A stretch of 64,000 nt of DNA from positions 2,281,501-2,345,500 of the forward strand of contig CM065819.1 in assembly GCA_033398695.1 (NCBI GenBank), read 5' to 3'. Shown here piece by piece: positions 22,642 through 33,285 of this stretch. Each line of letters starts with the position of its first letter. Positions within the stretch are counted from its first letter, which is position 1. Under the pieces are notes generated by a model. That model had not been told where the DNA came from and made no database searches. It worked only from the letters and a program-made list of their open reading frames with translations. The DNA is from Orobanche coerulescens (lineage: Eukaryota > Streptophyta > Magnoliopsida > Lamiales > Orobanchaceae). The position numbers and the translations under genes were made by a program.

Positions 22642-23711
22642 AAGTACATTGTTGGGAGGCTGGTAGCGATGGAGCGTACTCCGGATGCCGTGCCCGAGGC
22701 CCCGACGAGGGAAGCAATGGAGCAGCTCACGGCGAGCGCAGCAGAGGCCACGGAGGGTGAGGCAAATCAGATGGTATTACCATTCCCACCATCGAGAAGG
22801 TATAAAACAAGGCATGACCTTCGATGAAAAACTTTTAAACAATTATATATGTTTGGGATAAACTTTGATACAATTATGTATGTTTTTTGATGAGGAGGTG
22901 TTTGATGTAATGCATAGGGGTATGAGAGAAGAATTGCAGCGGTATGACCATAATTTATTCGACCCCATAATTGAAGAAGAAATTCCAGTAGAGGAGATGG
23001 ACAGGCTATGCCTGTTTACTGAAGCTATCCAGCCAAACTGGGGCGATAACATGAAGCAATGGATCGAATGCGATAAGGTAACACTAAAACTATTTCTTAC
23101 CCTGTTGACGAGGAATATGGTAAACCGCTACGAAATAGCTATTTCGTATCTAATTTATGATGTGGTAACTTGATATGAAATAACAATTGTGTACTGGGTT
23201 ACACTGTCAGTACAAAAATAATAATGTCGTACGCGCGTAACCATAATCTGGTTAATGTTTTCCTAGGTCGTCACTGTCTGCAACTACAATGATCATTGGG
23301 GCACAGTCCTACTGGATCTGAAAAGGCAAAAAAATTTGGCTTTACGACTCCATGGATTGGAAATTCGACTACCACCACATAAGCAATAGAAGGGACGTAT
23401 TCCTGCCCATGACGAGGATAGTGCCCCAAATCTTAAAGCGAATAGGGTACTTCGAGTGGCATCGGGTTAAAAACCCACAATTTGCACAGCGGGAGTTGTG
23501 TTTCCCATCAACTAAGAAAAATGCGTTTAAGCAAATGGACAATCCAAATTGTGGTCTTTACGCATTAAAATACCTAGAGGAACTTATATCAAATACATCA
23601 ATGCCCAAGAGTTTGAAGACAGAACGAAAGCTTATTCTGTACCGCGACCACATTGCTCGATCAATATATTCTCACAGCACGGTGGAACCCCCCTTCCCAA
23701 TCCCGATGTAA
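22642..23711 (+). pseudogene. ULP1-like (C48) cysteine protease of a MULE, broken
   Basis: ULP1/SENP proteases cleave SUMO-type isopeptide bonds; MULE-borne relatives (the Kaonashi type) are known in plants, with no proven role. Here an acidic N-terminal piece (22642-22827) is followed by 22895-23085 (Glu-rich, ending IECDK before a GT). After an apparent intron, 23265-23711 carries NDHWGT (catalytic His), a tract expected to read WLYDS (catalytic Asp), and QMDNPNCGLYAL (Gln and nucleophile Cys). One extra A in an A-run near 23327-23333 shifts the frame between His and Asp. The N-terminus is cut by the LTR ending at 22641. It faces the transposase gene tail to tail across about 780 bp. It is a transposon passenger gene, not a host SUMO protease. 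Confidence 0.8.
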
Positions 23712-24488
23712 TTACTATGATGGACATGAATTTGTATATTGATATGCAGATTCGAAATGACAATATCATATCCGGTTGACCATAATATTTTTGTATATCG
23801 TAGGGGTACGAAAATACTCCATTTCGTTACAGGTGTGATGTGAAATGACAATATCGTATCTTGTTTTTGTATATCGTAGGGGTACGAAAATACTGCATTT
23901 CGTTACAGGTGTGGTACAAAATGACAATATTGTATCCTAATTTTTGTATATCGTAGGGGTACGAAAATACTGCACGGTATGATATTTATAATTCGTACCA
24001 TCTGAACTGTGATGTGATGTATCCCGGTTGACAATAATATTTTTGTATTACATATTATTCAACATAGTACCCCAGTACGAAAATGCTGCATTTCATTACA
24101 GGTGTGATGTGATGTTGTTCTGTTACAAATCATCGTAAGAATTGTACGATATTTCTAATTCGTACCATCATTATAATTCGTACCATCGTAATTGTTATCC
24201 ATCATAACTGTAGTACCTGTAGAAACAAATATACCGACATGAAAATAATAAATCGTACCCAACGTATACAATCTGTATATTGATATGCAAATACGAAATG
24301 ACAAAATCGTATCCGGTTGACCGTAATATTTTGAATATCATAGTGGTATGTCCTACCTAGTTACGTATTATTCAAAGTAGTATCCCGGTATGAAAATACT
24401 GCATTTCGTGCAGATGACTGCATTTTATAAGTGAAGAAAACTGTAACAAAGTTCTAATTTCATACCCGTACAAGTACTCAATAAAATA
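23712..24488. repeat. Intergenic spacer with 77-bp units and GGTACGAA motifs
   Basis: The region between the two convergent MULE genes. Three units spaced 77 bp (GGTACGAAAA at 23804, 23881 and 23958) contain GTATATCGTAGG, TGCATTTCGTTACAGG and ACAATAT. Further copies of GGTACGAA or its complement TTCGTACC lie at about 23991, 24074, 24158 and 24176. The same short motif recurs in the transposase intron and upstream of the transposase gene, but not in the coding exons. No gene is seen here. Confidence 0.75.
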
Positions 24489-26125
24489 TTAAAACCTATG
24501 GGGGTCTTGGCAGGTTAATATAGTATTCCCAGCTACACCACAAATGCCGCATTTCTTCGGCTTGCGAGGTCTACTACCACTTGGTTGATTGCTACTCACT
24601 TCTTCAAGGGGAGGAGTCTGTAGAAATGTTGTGCATGTGTTCTGGTAATGCCCTTGTTGATGACATCGAGAACACACGCGCCCGTGTATTTTATGATATC
24701 CAGACAAAATCCTCTTTGAACGTGGCCGGCCAACTTGTTTAGGATTAGTGGGTGTTCCAACAACTCTTAAGCCAATGTCGGAAGGGGCAATACATTCATC
24801 TTGATCCGATATTGGCATCACCTCGGCCGCATAAATTTGACGCCACGTCTGAGTAGTGTAATAAGCATGCACAAATGTCGATGGGGATAGTCTCGCATAA
24901 CTGTAAACAGGCACACAAAACTAAGCATGTAAGAGTCGTGTAATAAGTAAGATGGGTACACACACATTAAATTCATAAAGTGGGTGGCAACTTCAATGTT
25001 AACACAGATATGCAAAAAGTGTTTTCATAACGTGTGTGCCAACTTTAATATTAATACAGGAACGAAAAACACATATTCTTTACCACGTGCCATCTCAACA
25101 ATACGCAACTTACGAATATCATAACTTCTTACCATAGGAGTGCAACAAACTGAAATTCACCTTAGTGCTGCTGTGGCATGAGAACATGGTATAAGATCAA
25201 GATCAAACACATGACACGAGCACTCCCGGGAAGCAATATCAACAATATGAGTATTGACTCCAGAAATGACCTTAAATTTTGTATCAGTTATGGGATCAAC
25301 CTTCATGTACCGACCAGTGTCAATAGCAATATCTAGTCTTAGGGTTGCATATTCTGATAACTCCTGAGCTCTAGAATCAGCTATGGTACAACGCTTATAA
25401 AACTAATCCTAACAGATGTTACGACAATACTCTAGCAAAGCACAGACTAGCAACGTTCTAGCCCATGTTATCTGAGAATTCAAATTTTCAACAGCGTTGG
25501 AGGTTCCCATACCATATCGCCGCACAGGGCATTTACAAATTGCCCATTTAATAAGGTCAATTTTCATAAGCCTTTCGTATGCCCTAGGAGCGGACTGTAA
25601 CAAATTTTTCATGTGCTCCTCAAAGTCCCGAATCTTGTAAGCAGTTGCAACAGCCTTGAAAATGTCAATCACGAATGCACCAAAACCCCACTTCGTCAAG
25701 TTGCGTTGAATATGAAATGAACACAATTCGTGATGAACCCCTGGATATACCAAATCTACTGCATTCTTTATACTCAAATGCTGATCAGACACAATCAACA
25801 AGTTCTCTGGACATCCAAATGTCCTTCGAACTTGTTGGAGAAACCAAGTCCATGATAAACCATTCTCTTTGTCCCCAATCCCAAAATCTAAAGGGACTAT
25901 CTGCTCATTACCATCCTTTGTTGCTGCAATAAACATAATGCCCTTGTACTTTCCTCTCAAATGGGTGCCATCAATCACAATCACTGGCCGACATGCACAA
26001 AATGCTCTTACACATGCATAAAGAGCAAAGTAAACGAATTGAAAAGAACCATCATCACATGTCTGTAAATCCACAATCGATCTGGGATTTAAATTATGTA
26101 GCATGTACAAGTATTTGGGCAGCAA

Positions 26126-26587
26126 CTGAAAATAATATAAGTTCATCAAACCGGGCACGCTAGGGACGAAATGTACGATATAAAAAATTCGTACTGGTAT
26201 GCCAGTACGAATTACATATGTTCGTAATGCGTAACAGTAAGAAATACGCCAATTTGTACAATGCGTAACAAATTCGTACTAGTACGCCAATACGAATAAC
26301 ATATGCTCGTAATGCGTGACAGCAAGAACTACGTCAATTCGTACTATGCGTCCCAACGCACAAGCATCTAACGTATATCAAATAGGAGGGGGGAGCAACT
26401 GAAAATAATTTAAGTTCATCAAAACGAGCACGCTAGGGACGAAATGTACGATATAACAAATTCGTACTAGTACGCCAGTACGAATTACGTATGTTCGTAA
26501 TGCGTAACAGTAAGAACAACATCAATTCGTACAGTGCGTCCTAACGTACAAGCATCAAACGTATATCAAATAAGAGGGGGGGAAACC
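26126..26587 (-). repeat. Transposase intron with a 273-bp internal duplication
   Basis: The intron contains two copies of a block starting (plus strand) AGCAACTGAAAATAAT at 26121 and 26394, offset 273 bp, each holding a splice-acceptor-like TTTTCAG on the minus strand. It is dense in TTCGTACT/AGTACGAA and TTCGTAATGCG motifs, like the other noncoding parts of this MULE. Confidence 0.8.
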
Positions 26588-27529
26588 TGAAAAAAATTGT
26601 CTGGATCACCGTAAGACTGATTTAGTGCATGGTGCTTCCCGGCCAGAGCAGTAGGGTAGGTCACATTAACGCCATGATCCCTTAATAACTTTGCCTGCAT
26701 ATCACAAGGCCTAAGAATATAACCATCCTCCATCAAATTGTCAAGAAATTCAGCAGCTAGCACTTTAGAAGAAATCCTCGGACGAGGATGATATCTCAAG
26801 TCCATATCACAAGTGTGAACACGCCACTGATTGATTTTCCACGCTTTACCCATTGATGATGCTCGCATGGCGAACTCGCATCTTTCACCAAATTTGCATA
26901 CCAAATGATATCTAGTGGTACTTGATCGCAGAGTAATTGTCTCCACATGATTTTTTATAAGGTAAAACCCAACAGCTTTAGTCATGGTCAACTTGTCACG
27001 AAATATGCCGCCCATAACAAGTTCATTTGTAACAGTCTCAGATGGGATAACTACATCTTCCCATGAAAGGCTAGCTTCATGTGCACCACCAAGAATCATC
27101 CAATGACAGACATCTTTGTGATTTTCCTCATTGTTTACTTCATTATCTTCATTGTTCGTATCTAATGAGGGCACAATATGAAGATCTCTACTACAACCAC
27201 CAATATTGTGATCATTTTTGTCCATTGCTTCATCATCATTTCTATCATACATGTCATCACAATCATTTGATAATTCTGGATCATCATCATCAACAACCGT
27301 CTGTTTATTCTTTTGAGCATTCAAAATGTGATTCTTCCAAGGATCGACTCGATTACTCCTACTATGTGAACATTCATTGATTCTACGATAAATTGTCACA
27401 TATACAGTAGGTACTTCTAATAAATTCATCATACTAGACCACTCAAACTCATCTGTAATCTTCATTCTCATAGTCTCACCTTCAGGCGACATCTAAAGCA
27501 TCTACATCAAATACGTACATGCTTTTATC

Positions 27530-28569
27530 TGTTGGAACATTTTGTTCCATACATGCCTAATAGTGTTTTGATGATTAAAGTTGTTACACAAAACAAAACA
27601 ACAAAAAGATGAAGTAAAGAATCGAAGGAAATAAAGTGCAAAAAGATGGATTTATGCAACCTTAACGTACGTAAAATGTGCTACATAGCGTACGTAAACC
27701 ATGGAGATTAACGTACGTAAGAAAAGATGGCTAATGTACGTAATGGAGTGTTTAGAGTTCAAACCAGAAGAATGCTGGATGAGTCAACGTCAGAAAGGCG
27801 GCAACGGATATATGACGTCAGCAATGATGTAACCTTAACGTACGTAATGGGTGATTGATTAACGTACGTAATGATCGAATCAGATGCTACTGGACTGAAA
27901 CTGGGTGATGTTAACATACGTAACGTTTATATGTTAACGTATATAAAACATCTTACGTACGTAACTGGAGTGATATAGCGTACGTAATGCAGTCTGAAGA
28001 AGTAACGGCTAGTTTGATGAAGAAGCCTATAAATACCATTCCTATGGTATTGTTTCAATACAACAACTTCAAGTAAATGATACATTCATCTGAGATTGAT
28101 ATACATTATATTGTTGTTGTGATATTGAGCTTATATTGTTAGTTTGAGTGTTTATACATTCAACACATACACGAGAGGTAAAAAAAAAGATACAATTAGA
28201 TTCGATGAGGATCCAACATTATTAGAATCGCAATCAATATCTTCGTGAGGTTTATCTAGTACCGATATAAAGCTAGAGTGGTTGGTTCCTTGTCCAATAG
28301 AAAAGGAAAACGGTTTAACTTGGACTGACACAAAGACAAGTACGAGTGGTTTATCACGGACCAATTGAAGACATGACTGTAACGGTAATCTCTCGACCGA
28401 TAGAAGAGAGGTGCAGAGGTTTATATCTTCAACCTATAGAAAAAGATATCGAGAGAGCACGTAGGCTCCATTATAGCCGAACCTCTATAAATCCGTGTGT
28501 CATTTAATTTCCGTACTTTATATTTACGCTTCCGCACAATGGCGCAAATACCGAAATTCCATTCCAACA
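27530..28569 (+). mobile_element. 5' LTR of the Copia TR-GAG element
   Basis: 1,040 bp, TGTTGGAACATTTTG to ATTCCAACA, with CpG palindromes in U3 and a TATA box (28027-28035). The segment 28150-28450 contains polypyrimidine/polypurine blocks repeated in the 3' LTR. The two LTRs differ by scattered substitutions and a few short indels, so the insertion is not brand new. Confidence 0.92.
27663..28035 (+). promoter_or_regulatory. Copia LTR promoter: TTAACGTACGTAA cluster and TATA box
   Basis: Palindromes AACGTACGTAA occur at about 27664, 27711, 27839, 27861 and 27953, with one-base variants (AGCGTACGTAA, AATGTACGTAA, AACATACGTAA) near 27688, 27734, 27912 and 27978. TATA box CTATAAATA is at 28027-28035. 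Repeated palindromes in this LTR position are a described Sirevirus trait. Confidence 0.8.
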
Positions 28570-28571
28570 AT

Positions 28572-28582
28572 TGGTATCAGAG
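28572..28582 (+). other. Primer-binding site of the Copia element
   Basis: TGGTATCAGAG two bases after the LTR end, complementary to initiator methionine tRNA. Confidence 0.9.
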
Positions 28583-28626
28583 TAGTACCTCCAATATGCG
28601 GCTTAACATCCGAGGAGTCGATCCAA

Positions 28627-30162
28627 ATGGCATTTCAATTTGCTCCAGTCAAAGGCCTTGCTCTAAATCGACCACCATTTTTTGATGGATCAAACTTCAT
28701 GACGTGGAAGAAAAAGATGTTGATATTCATTCGAGCTTACGACATCGAGCTTTGGAAAGTAATATGTCTTGGTCCGAAAATTCCTCTCAAATCCGACGGT
28801 ACGCTTAAAACCTTCGAAGAATATGATGATGCGGATTGGAAGAATGACCATCTAAATTGTAAGGTCACTCAATTTCTATTTTGTGCCTTAAATCCGGAAG
28901 AGGTCAATCGTATCTCATCGTGTGAAAGTGCTAAAGAAATATGGAAAATTCTTGAAATCACACACGAAGGGACAACTCAAGTCAAGGAGACGAAGATCAA
29001 TATGCTTCTCCATGACTACGAGCTATTCATGATGAAAGGTGACGAGTCCATCACCAACATGCTCGACCGATTTTCGGTCATCACAAATGGACTTGCTTCG
29101 TTTGGAAAACCATTATCAAGTAGTAAAAAAGACAAAAAAATCTTAAGATCACTACCTATTGAATGGGGCGGCAGGGTTACGGCAATAATGGAATCTAAAG
29201 ATTTAAACAATCTTGATTTTAGTGCTCTCGTCGGTTCTCTCATAAACTACGGGATAGTCCTAAAATCTCGGAATGCTAAACCTAAGCCAAAGGAAAGATC
29301 AATAGCCTTGAAGGCTAAGATGTCAAAAAGAGAAATCTCGGTGGACGAAAGTGACGAAGAATCGGTATATTATGCCAAGAATATTAATAAGTTTCAAACC
29401 TTATTAAACCGGAGAAAGAAAGACATCTCGGGCGAATCTAAGAAATTCGACAACAATTGTCGATTATGTGGTAAACCAGGCCACTTTGCAAAGAATTGCC
29501 GAGCAAAACCCAAGAAGGAGGTTCTCGTTGCAACATGGAGCGATGAAGACGAAGATGATGATTTTATCAATCAAAATAATCTCGCTCTCATGGCCCGAAG
29601 TTCATTCGACGATAGTGACGTCGAAAGCCAAGCAAGTACATCCTCTCGTGACGAGTTATTTGAAGCTTTTGAATTATTGCATACCGACTTTCAAAATGCT
29701 TTATCCAAAATTAAATCGCTTAAATCTAAAAATAAATCATTGGAAATTGAATATTCTAAAATTCTTGAAAAGGAAAAATTTGTCGAAGTTGATCATTCAA
29801 AATGCATTGAAAATGAAAATATTTTAAAGGATGATCTTGTTAAAATGCAAACCGAGCTCAAAAATTTAACGAAGAAATTTTCTCTCGGAAACGAGAAATT
29901 TGAAAATATGTTTTCGGTTCAAAAATACACGTTAAATAAAGAGGGGCTAGGATTCAAACCACGTTCTAAAAACGAATCCCTAAATTTTAAGATACCCCAT
30001 TGCGAAAAATATTTGAAAATCGGGCACCATATTTCAAACTATAAAAGCCCAAGACGGACGATTAAAGTTAAGAAAATTTGGATTCCTAAAGGAACCACCA
30101 TCCCAAATATCGTTCACGTCTCGAGACAAAAACCAACAATAGGTTGGATCCCCAAAATTTAA
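28627..30162 (+). CDS. gag: Gag protein of Copia (Sirevirus-type) TR-GAG element, intact
   Basis: Capsid/nucleocapsid protein that would package element RNA in cytoplasmic particles. The frame of 511 codons is uninterrupted. An in-frame ATG exists upstream at 28495, but it lies in the LTR before the primer site, so the start at 28627 (MAFQFAPVKG) is preferred. In order: a DUF4219-like start with FDGSNFMTWKKKM (about residues 20-32), the UBN2-type gag core to about residue 220, a Lys-rich linker, one CCHC knuckle (CRLCGKPGHFAKNC, near residue 280), an acidic Asp/Glu stretch, then a coiled-coil-like Lys/Glu segment. The C-terminus has VKKIWIPKGT, which in full Sireviruses leads into protease and integrase; here a stop follows and pol is absent. 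It may still supply Gag in trans. Confidence 0.9.
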   Translation: MAFQFAPVKGLALNRPPFFDGSNFMTWKKKMLIFIRAYDIELWKVICLGPKIPLKSDGTLKTFEEYDDADWKNDHLNCKVTQFLFCALNPEEVNRISSCESAKEIWKILEITHEGTTQVKETKINMLLHDYELFMMKGDESITNMLDRFSVITNGLASFGKPLSSSKKDKKILRSLPIEWGGRVTAIMESKDLNNLDFSALVGSLINYGIVLKSRNAKPKPKERSIALKAKMSKREISVDESDEESVYYAKNINKFQTLLNRRKKDISGESKKFDNNCRLCGKPGHFAKNCRAKPKKEVLVATWSDEDEDDDFINQNNLALMARSSFDDSDVESQASTSSRDELFEAFELLHTDFQNALSKIKSLKSKNKSLEIEYSKILEKEKFVEVDHSKCIENENILKDDLVKMQTELKNLTKKFSLGNEKFENMFSVQKYTLNKEGLGFKPRSKNESLNFKIPHCEKYLKIGHHISNYKSPRRTIKVKKIWIPKGTTIPNIVHVSRQKPTIGWIPKI

Positions 30163-30675
30163 TTTGTAATTTACTTTGGGGGAGTAATAGTTTTTCAAAG
30201 GGGAGATAATATTTTCAGGGGGAGTATAATTTTTTATGAATATTTTTGTCAAGGGTATAACTCTATTTCTTATTCATGCATATAGTTATATTCATCATTT
30301 GGTATTGCATATTTTTTATACATCAATTTGGTATTTATTATTTTATTGTCATTTATTACACTTTTTGATGAAAACAAAAAGGGGGAGAAAGGATAAAAGA
30401 AAAAGAATGGGATTAACCCTGAAAGTGGGAGAAAATCGAAGAAAAGTCGAAAAGATGGAGTTGAAAAGAAAAATGAGGAGATGTCGAAAAGATGATGAAA
30501 ATTTGAAAATTCGAAAAGAAAAGGAAAGAAGGAGTCAAAAAAGAAATGGGAGAAGAAACTAACGAAGCGGACAAAGTCGAAAACTTTGGTCTGTACACAT
30601 ATACATATATTTGTATTTTTGCATGTAAATCCCACTGACAAAGTGTTGTTTTGTAATCATCAAAAAGGGGGAGAT
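30163..30675 (+). other. Multiplied polypurine tracts before the Copia 3' LTR
   Basis: At least five G-rich purine tracts (near 30175, 30198, 30219, 30380 and 30664), of the type TTTGGGGGAG or AAAAGGGGGAGA, lie between the gag stop and the 3' LTR. The last one (AAAAAGGGGGAGAT) abuts the LTR and is the likely plus-strand primer. Multiplied tracts are a Sirevirus hallmark. A 30390-30560 purine-rich frame encoding mostly Lys/Arg is not considered a gene. Confidence 0.8.
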
Positions 30676-31726
30676 TGTTGGAATATTTTGTTCCATACAT
30701 GCTTAATAGTTTTTTATGATTAAAGTTGTTACACAAAATAAAACAACAAAAATACAAAGCAAAGCATCGAAGGAAACAAAGTGCAAAAAGCTGGATTTAT
30801 GCAAGCTTAACGTACGTAAAATGTGCTACATAGCGTACGTAAAGCATGGAGATTAACGTACGTAAGAAAATATGGCTAACATACGTAATTAAGTGTTCAG
30901 AATTCAAAGCAGAAGAATGTTGGATGAGTCAAAGTCAGAAAGGCGGCAACGGATATATGATGTCAGCAATGACGTAACCTTAACGTACGTAATGGGTGAT
31001 TGATTAACGTACGTAATTATCGAGTCAGATGCTACTGGACTGAAACTAGGTGATGTTAGCGTACGTAACATTTATATGGTAACGTACGTAAAACAATTTA
31101 CGTACATAACAGAAGTGATATAGCGTACGTAATGCAGTCTGAAGAGGTAACGGCTAGTTTGATGAAGAAGCCTATAAATACCATTCCTATGGTATTGTTT
31201 CAATACAACAACTTCAAGCAAACGATACATTCATCAGAGATTGATATACATTATATTGTTGTTGTGATATTGAGCTTATATTGTTAGTTTGAGTGTTTAT
31301 ACATTCAATACATACACGAGAGGTAAAAGAAAAGATACGATTGGATTCGGTGTTATTAGGATCAAGGATCCGGCATTATTAGAATCGCAATCGATATCTT
31401 CGTGAGGTTTATCTAGTACCGATAGAAAGCTTGAATGGTTGATTCCTTGTCCAATAGAAGAGGAAAACGGTTTAACTTGGACCGATACAAAGACAAGTAC
31501 GAGTGGTTTATCACGGACCAATTGAAGACATGATTGTAACGGTATTCCCTCGACCGATAGAAGAGAGGTGCAGAGGTTTATATCTTCAACCTATAGAAAA
31601 AGATACCGAGAGAGAACGTAGGCTCGATTATAGCCGAACCTCTATAAATCCATGTGTCGTTTAATTTCCGCACTTTATATTTACGCTTCCGCACAACGGT
31701 GCAAATACCGAAATTCCGTTCCAACA
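30676..31726 (+). mobile_element. 3' LTR of the Copia TR-GAG element
   Basis: 1,051 bp, TGTTGGAATATTTTG to GTTCCAACA, followed by target duplication TTATC. It matches the 5' LTR with an extra short segment near 31355 (GTTATTAGGATC). The palindrome block (30808-31133) and TATA box (31172-31180) are kept. Confidence 0.92.
30808..31180 (+). promoter_or_regulatory. Copia 3' LTR promoter block
   Basis: Same arrangement as in the 5' LTR, with AACGTACGTAA at about 30809, 30856, 30983, 31005 and 31081 and variants between them; TATA box CTATAAATA near 31172. Some palindromes differ from their 5' LTR partners by one base. Confidence 0.75.
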
Positions 31727-31876
31727 TTATCCATATTCAATCGCACCTCAAGCTTACTCAAAAACTGGTCATATGTTATACAAATAGGCGGAATAGGAAT
31801 GTACTCTTTTCTGCCTCCTCATATATATTTTCATTCCATTCTCCTCCATGCGAAACAATTAAACAAGATGAGCTCA

Positions 31877-33080
31877 TCTGCATGAAATAAGTAACGAATG
31901 ATCAGCTCTGTATTGCTACCTCGTGTACAATATTCCAACACGGTAAATAAGATACGAAATTGTGATCTCTTACTACGTTACCACATGGTAAAATAACACA
32001 TGGTAACGCAGTTACGACACAGTAACACAAAAGATAAACACCACATGGTAACGATTTCGTACGAAATACATATTTCTGTAAATTCATAACCACACATGGT
32101 AACGCAGTTACGACACAATTACACAAAAGGTAAACAATACATGGTAACGAATTGGTACGAAATACATACTTCGTATAGACAAAATTCATAACCACACATG
32201 ATAACGAATTGGTACGAAATACATACTTCGTAATGACTGTAAATTCGTAACCACACATGGTAACGCAGTTACGACACAGTAACACAAAAAGTAAACAACA
32301 CATGGTAACAACACATGACATGACAAAGACAGTATTTTCGGGGTCCCAAAATTGTTTGGAAACAAAAATACACACTTTTGGAGGAAACCTCAGTCTCCTC
32401 CTACATAAAATCGCAACATACATATTTAAATAAACTTCAAGCTGATAATAAAAACCTTGAAACCTCCAAACGAATGCAGTAAGTTGGCCAGTTTCTCTTC
32501 CAAAACCTAAGAACGCGGCTCGAAAGGGCTGCGACTTTACATTAGGGGGGAAGAGCAGTTGAATGCCTTCATCTCGTGCTTTCACTTTATATCCGCCTTC
32601 TTACAGTAATGCTAGATGCAAGTTCATGGGTATGAAAGAAGAAACAAAGCTGGAGAGAAAAGGGGAAAAGGGGAAAAAGGGAGAGAAAAGGGAAAAAGGG
32701 AGACTATGAGTCATTTTGTGTAACGTGAAAGGGAGAGGAAAAGGGAAAAAGGGAGAGAGAAAAGGGGAAAGTAAGGGTATATTGGTCTGGAATGGTCCTT
32801 TTTGGCTAGATTTTGTATAAATTAAGTGTCAAGACAAATATTGTTATTGACAATGTCAAAATGGCTAAATGAGTGAATTATTTCTAAAAAAACCTTTATA
32901 CTTTTGTAGTAAAAGGCGAAATTCCCAATAACCCACTAGGTTGACGAAATAGTAACCGGGGCCAACTAGGAACTATATGAGGGATAATACTCTCCCATAC
33001 TAATCAGAACTTGAACCTACCAATCTGTCGCTACAAAAAACGAGCGAAGCCAAAAAAAACTTGTAATTTACTAATGAAAA
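31877..33080. other. Noncoding right flank of the ULP1-MULE
   Basis: From 31900 to 32330 there are repeats of ACACATGGTAACG, GGTACGAAATACAT and GTTACGACACA(G/A)T; they produce a spurious 227-codon minus-strand frame. From 32638 to 32770 there is a purine-rich tract (GGGAAAAAGGGAGAG type). The remainder to 33080 is AT-rich with no visible gene. The MULE end probably lies in this stretch, but no terminal inverted repeat partner could be found. Confidence 0.55.
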
Positions 33081-33115
33081 AAACTGGATTACTAAACACC
33101 ACCCTAAATTACTAA
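33081..33115. repeat. Possible left terminus of the second MULE
   Basis: Two direct copies of ATTACTAAACACC (about 33091 and 33108) stand just upstream of the plant-mobile-domain gene. Such AT-rich terminal motifs are common at MULE ends, but the opposite end is missing from the window, so this is a weak call. Confidence 0.3.
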
Positions 33116-33285
33116 ACACCGTTCTATAATATTACCTTTTTGCCCTTAATTCATATTAAGCAGATTTGTAATCCTAATTTCTTAATCCTTTTCTCTCTCG
33201 ACATATTGTAGAGACCCCACCAGCCGCAGCCGCACCGCCGCCACACCACCGCCGCACAGCCACCGCACCGCCACCGTCCGCCGCC

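Larger units (their letters stand above)
27530..31726 (+). mobile_element. Copia TR-GAG element, Sirevirus type, complete
   Basis: A complete 4.2-kb insertion: two LTRs of about 1.04 and 1.05 kb (TGTTGG to CCAACA), a primer site, a single gag gene, a run of polypurine tracts, and a perfect 5-bp target duplication TTATC at 27525-27529 and 31727-31731. It has no protease, integrase, reverse transcriptase or RNase H, so it is non-autonomous (TR-GAG). The Sirevirus assignment rests on the gag type and the multiplied polypurine tracts. It sits inside the N-terminal exon region of the MULE transposase gene and is among the younger insertions here. Confidence 0.93.
24489..31876 (-). pseudogene. mudrA-like MULE transposase, broken, split by a Copia element
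   Basis: This would cut and paste its MULE. Exons on the minus strand: an N-terminal piece (31876-31735, starting MSSSCLIVSHGGEW) continued across the Copia insertion; a MuDR N-terminal domain exon (27492-26588); a catalytic and SWIM exon (26125-c.25163); and a C-terminal exon (24910-24489). Splice sites fit CAG|GT at 26587 and TTTTCAG|TT at 26126. Catalytic residues are visible: Asp in VIDGTHLRG, Asp in IVSDQHLSI, Glu in NAVENLNSQ. The SWIM finger reads ECSCHVF, then IPCSHA. The tail has zinc-knuckle spacing (CSRCHQQGHYQNTC). Two nonsense codons lie near 25388-25397 after EYCRNIC, and frameshifts lie in the N-terminal exon. The gene is dead in three independent ways. Confidence 0.85.

Noticed and set aside
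22642..23711. ULP1-like sequence as a host SUMO protease gene
   Set aside because: Beside a convergent MULE transposase, with a frameshift between catalytic residues and a missing N-terminus.
30236..30757. Frames over the purine-rich tail of the Copia element
   Set aside because: Lys/Arg/Glu- or Phe/Ser-rich products of polypurine sequence; they cover the plus-strand primer region.
31902..32585. 227-codon minus-strand open frame
   Set aside because: Composed of repeats (ACACATGGTAACG type), low-complexity Cys/Val-rich product, in the noncoding flank of a MULE.
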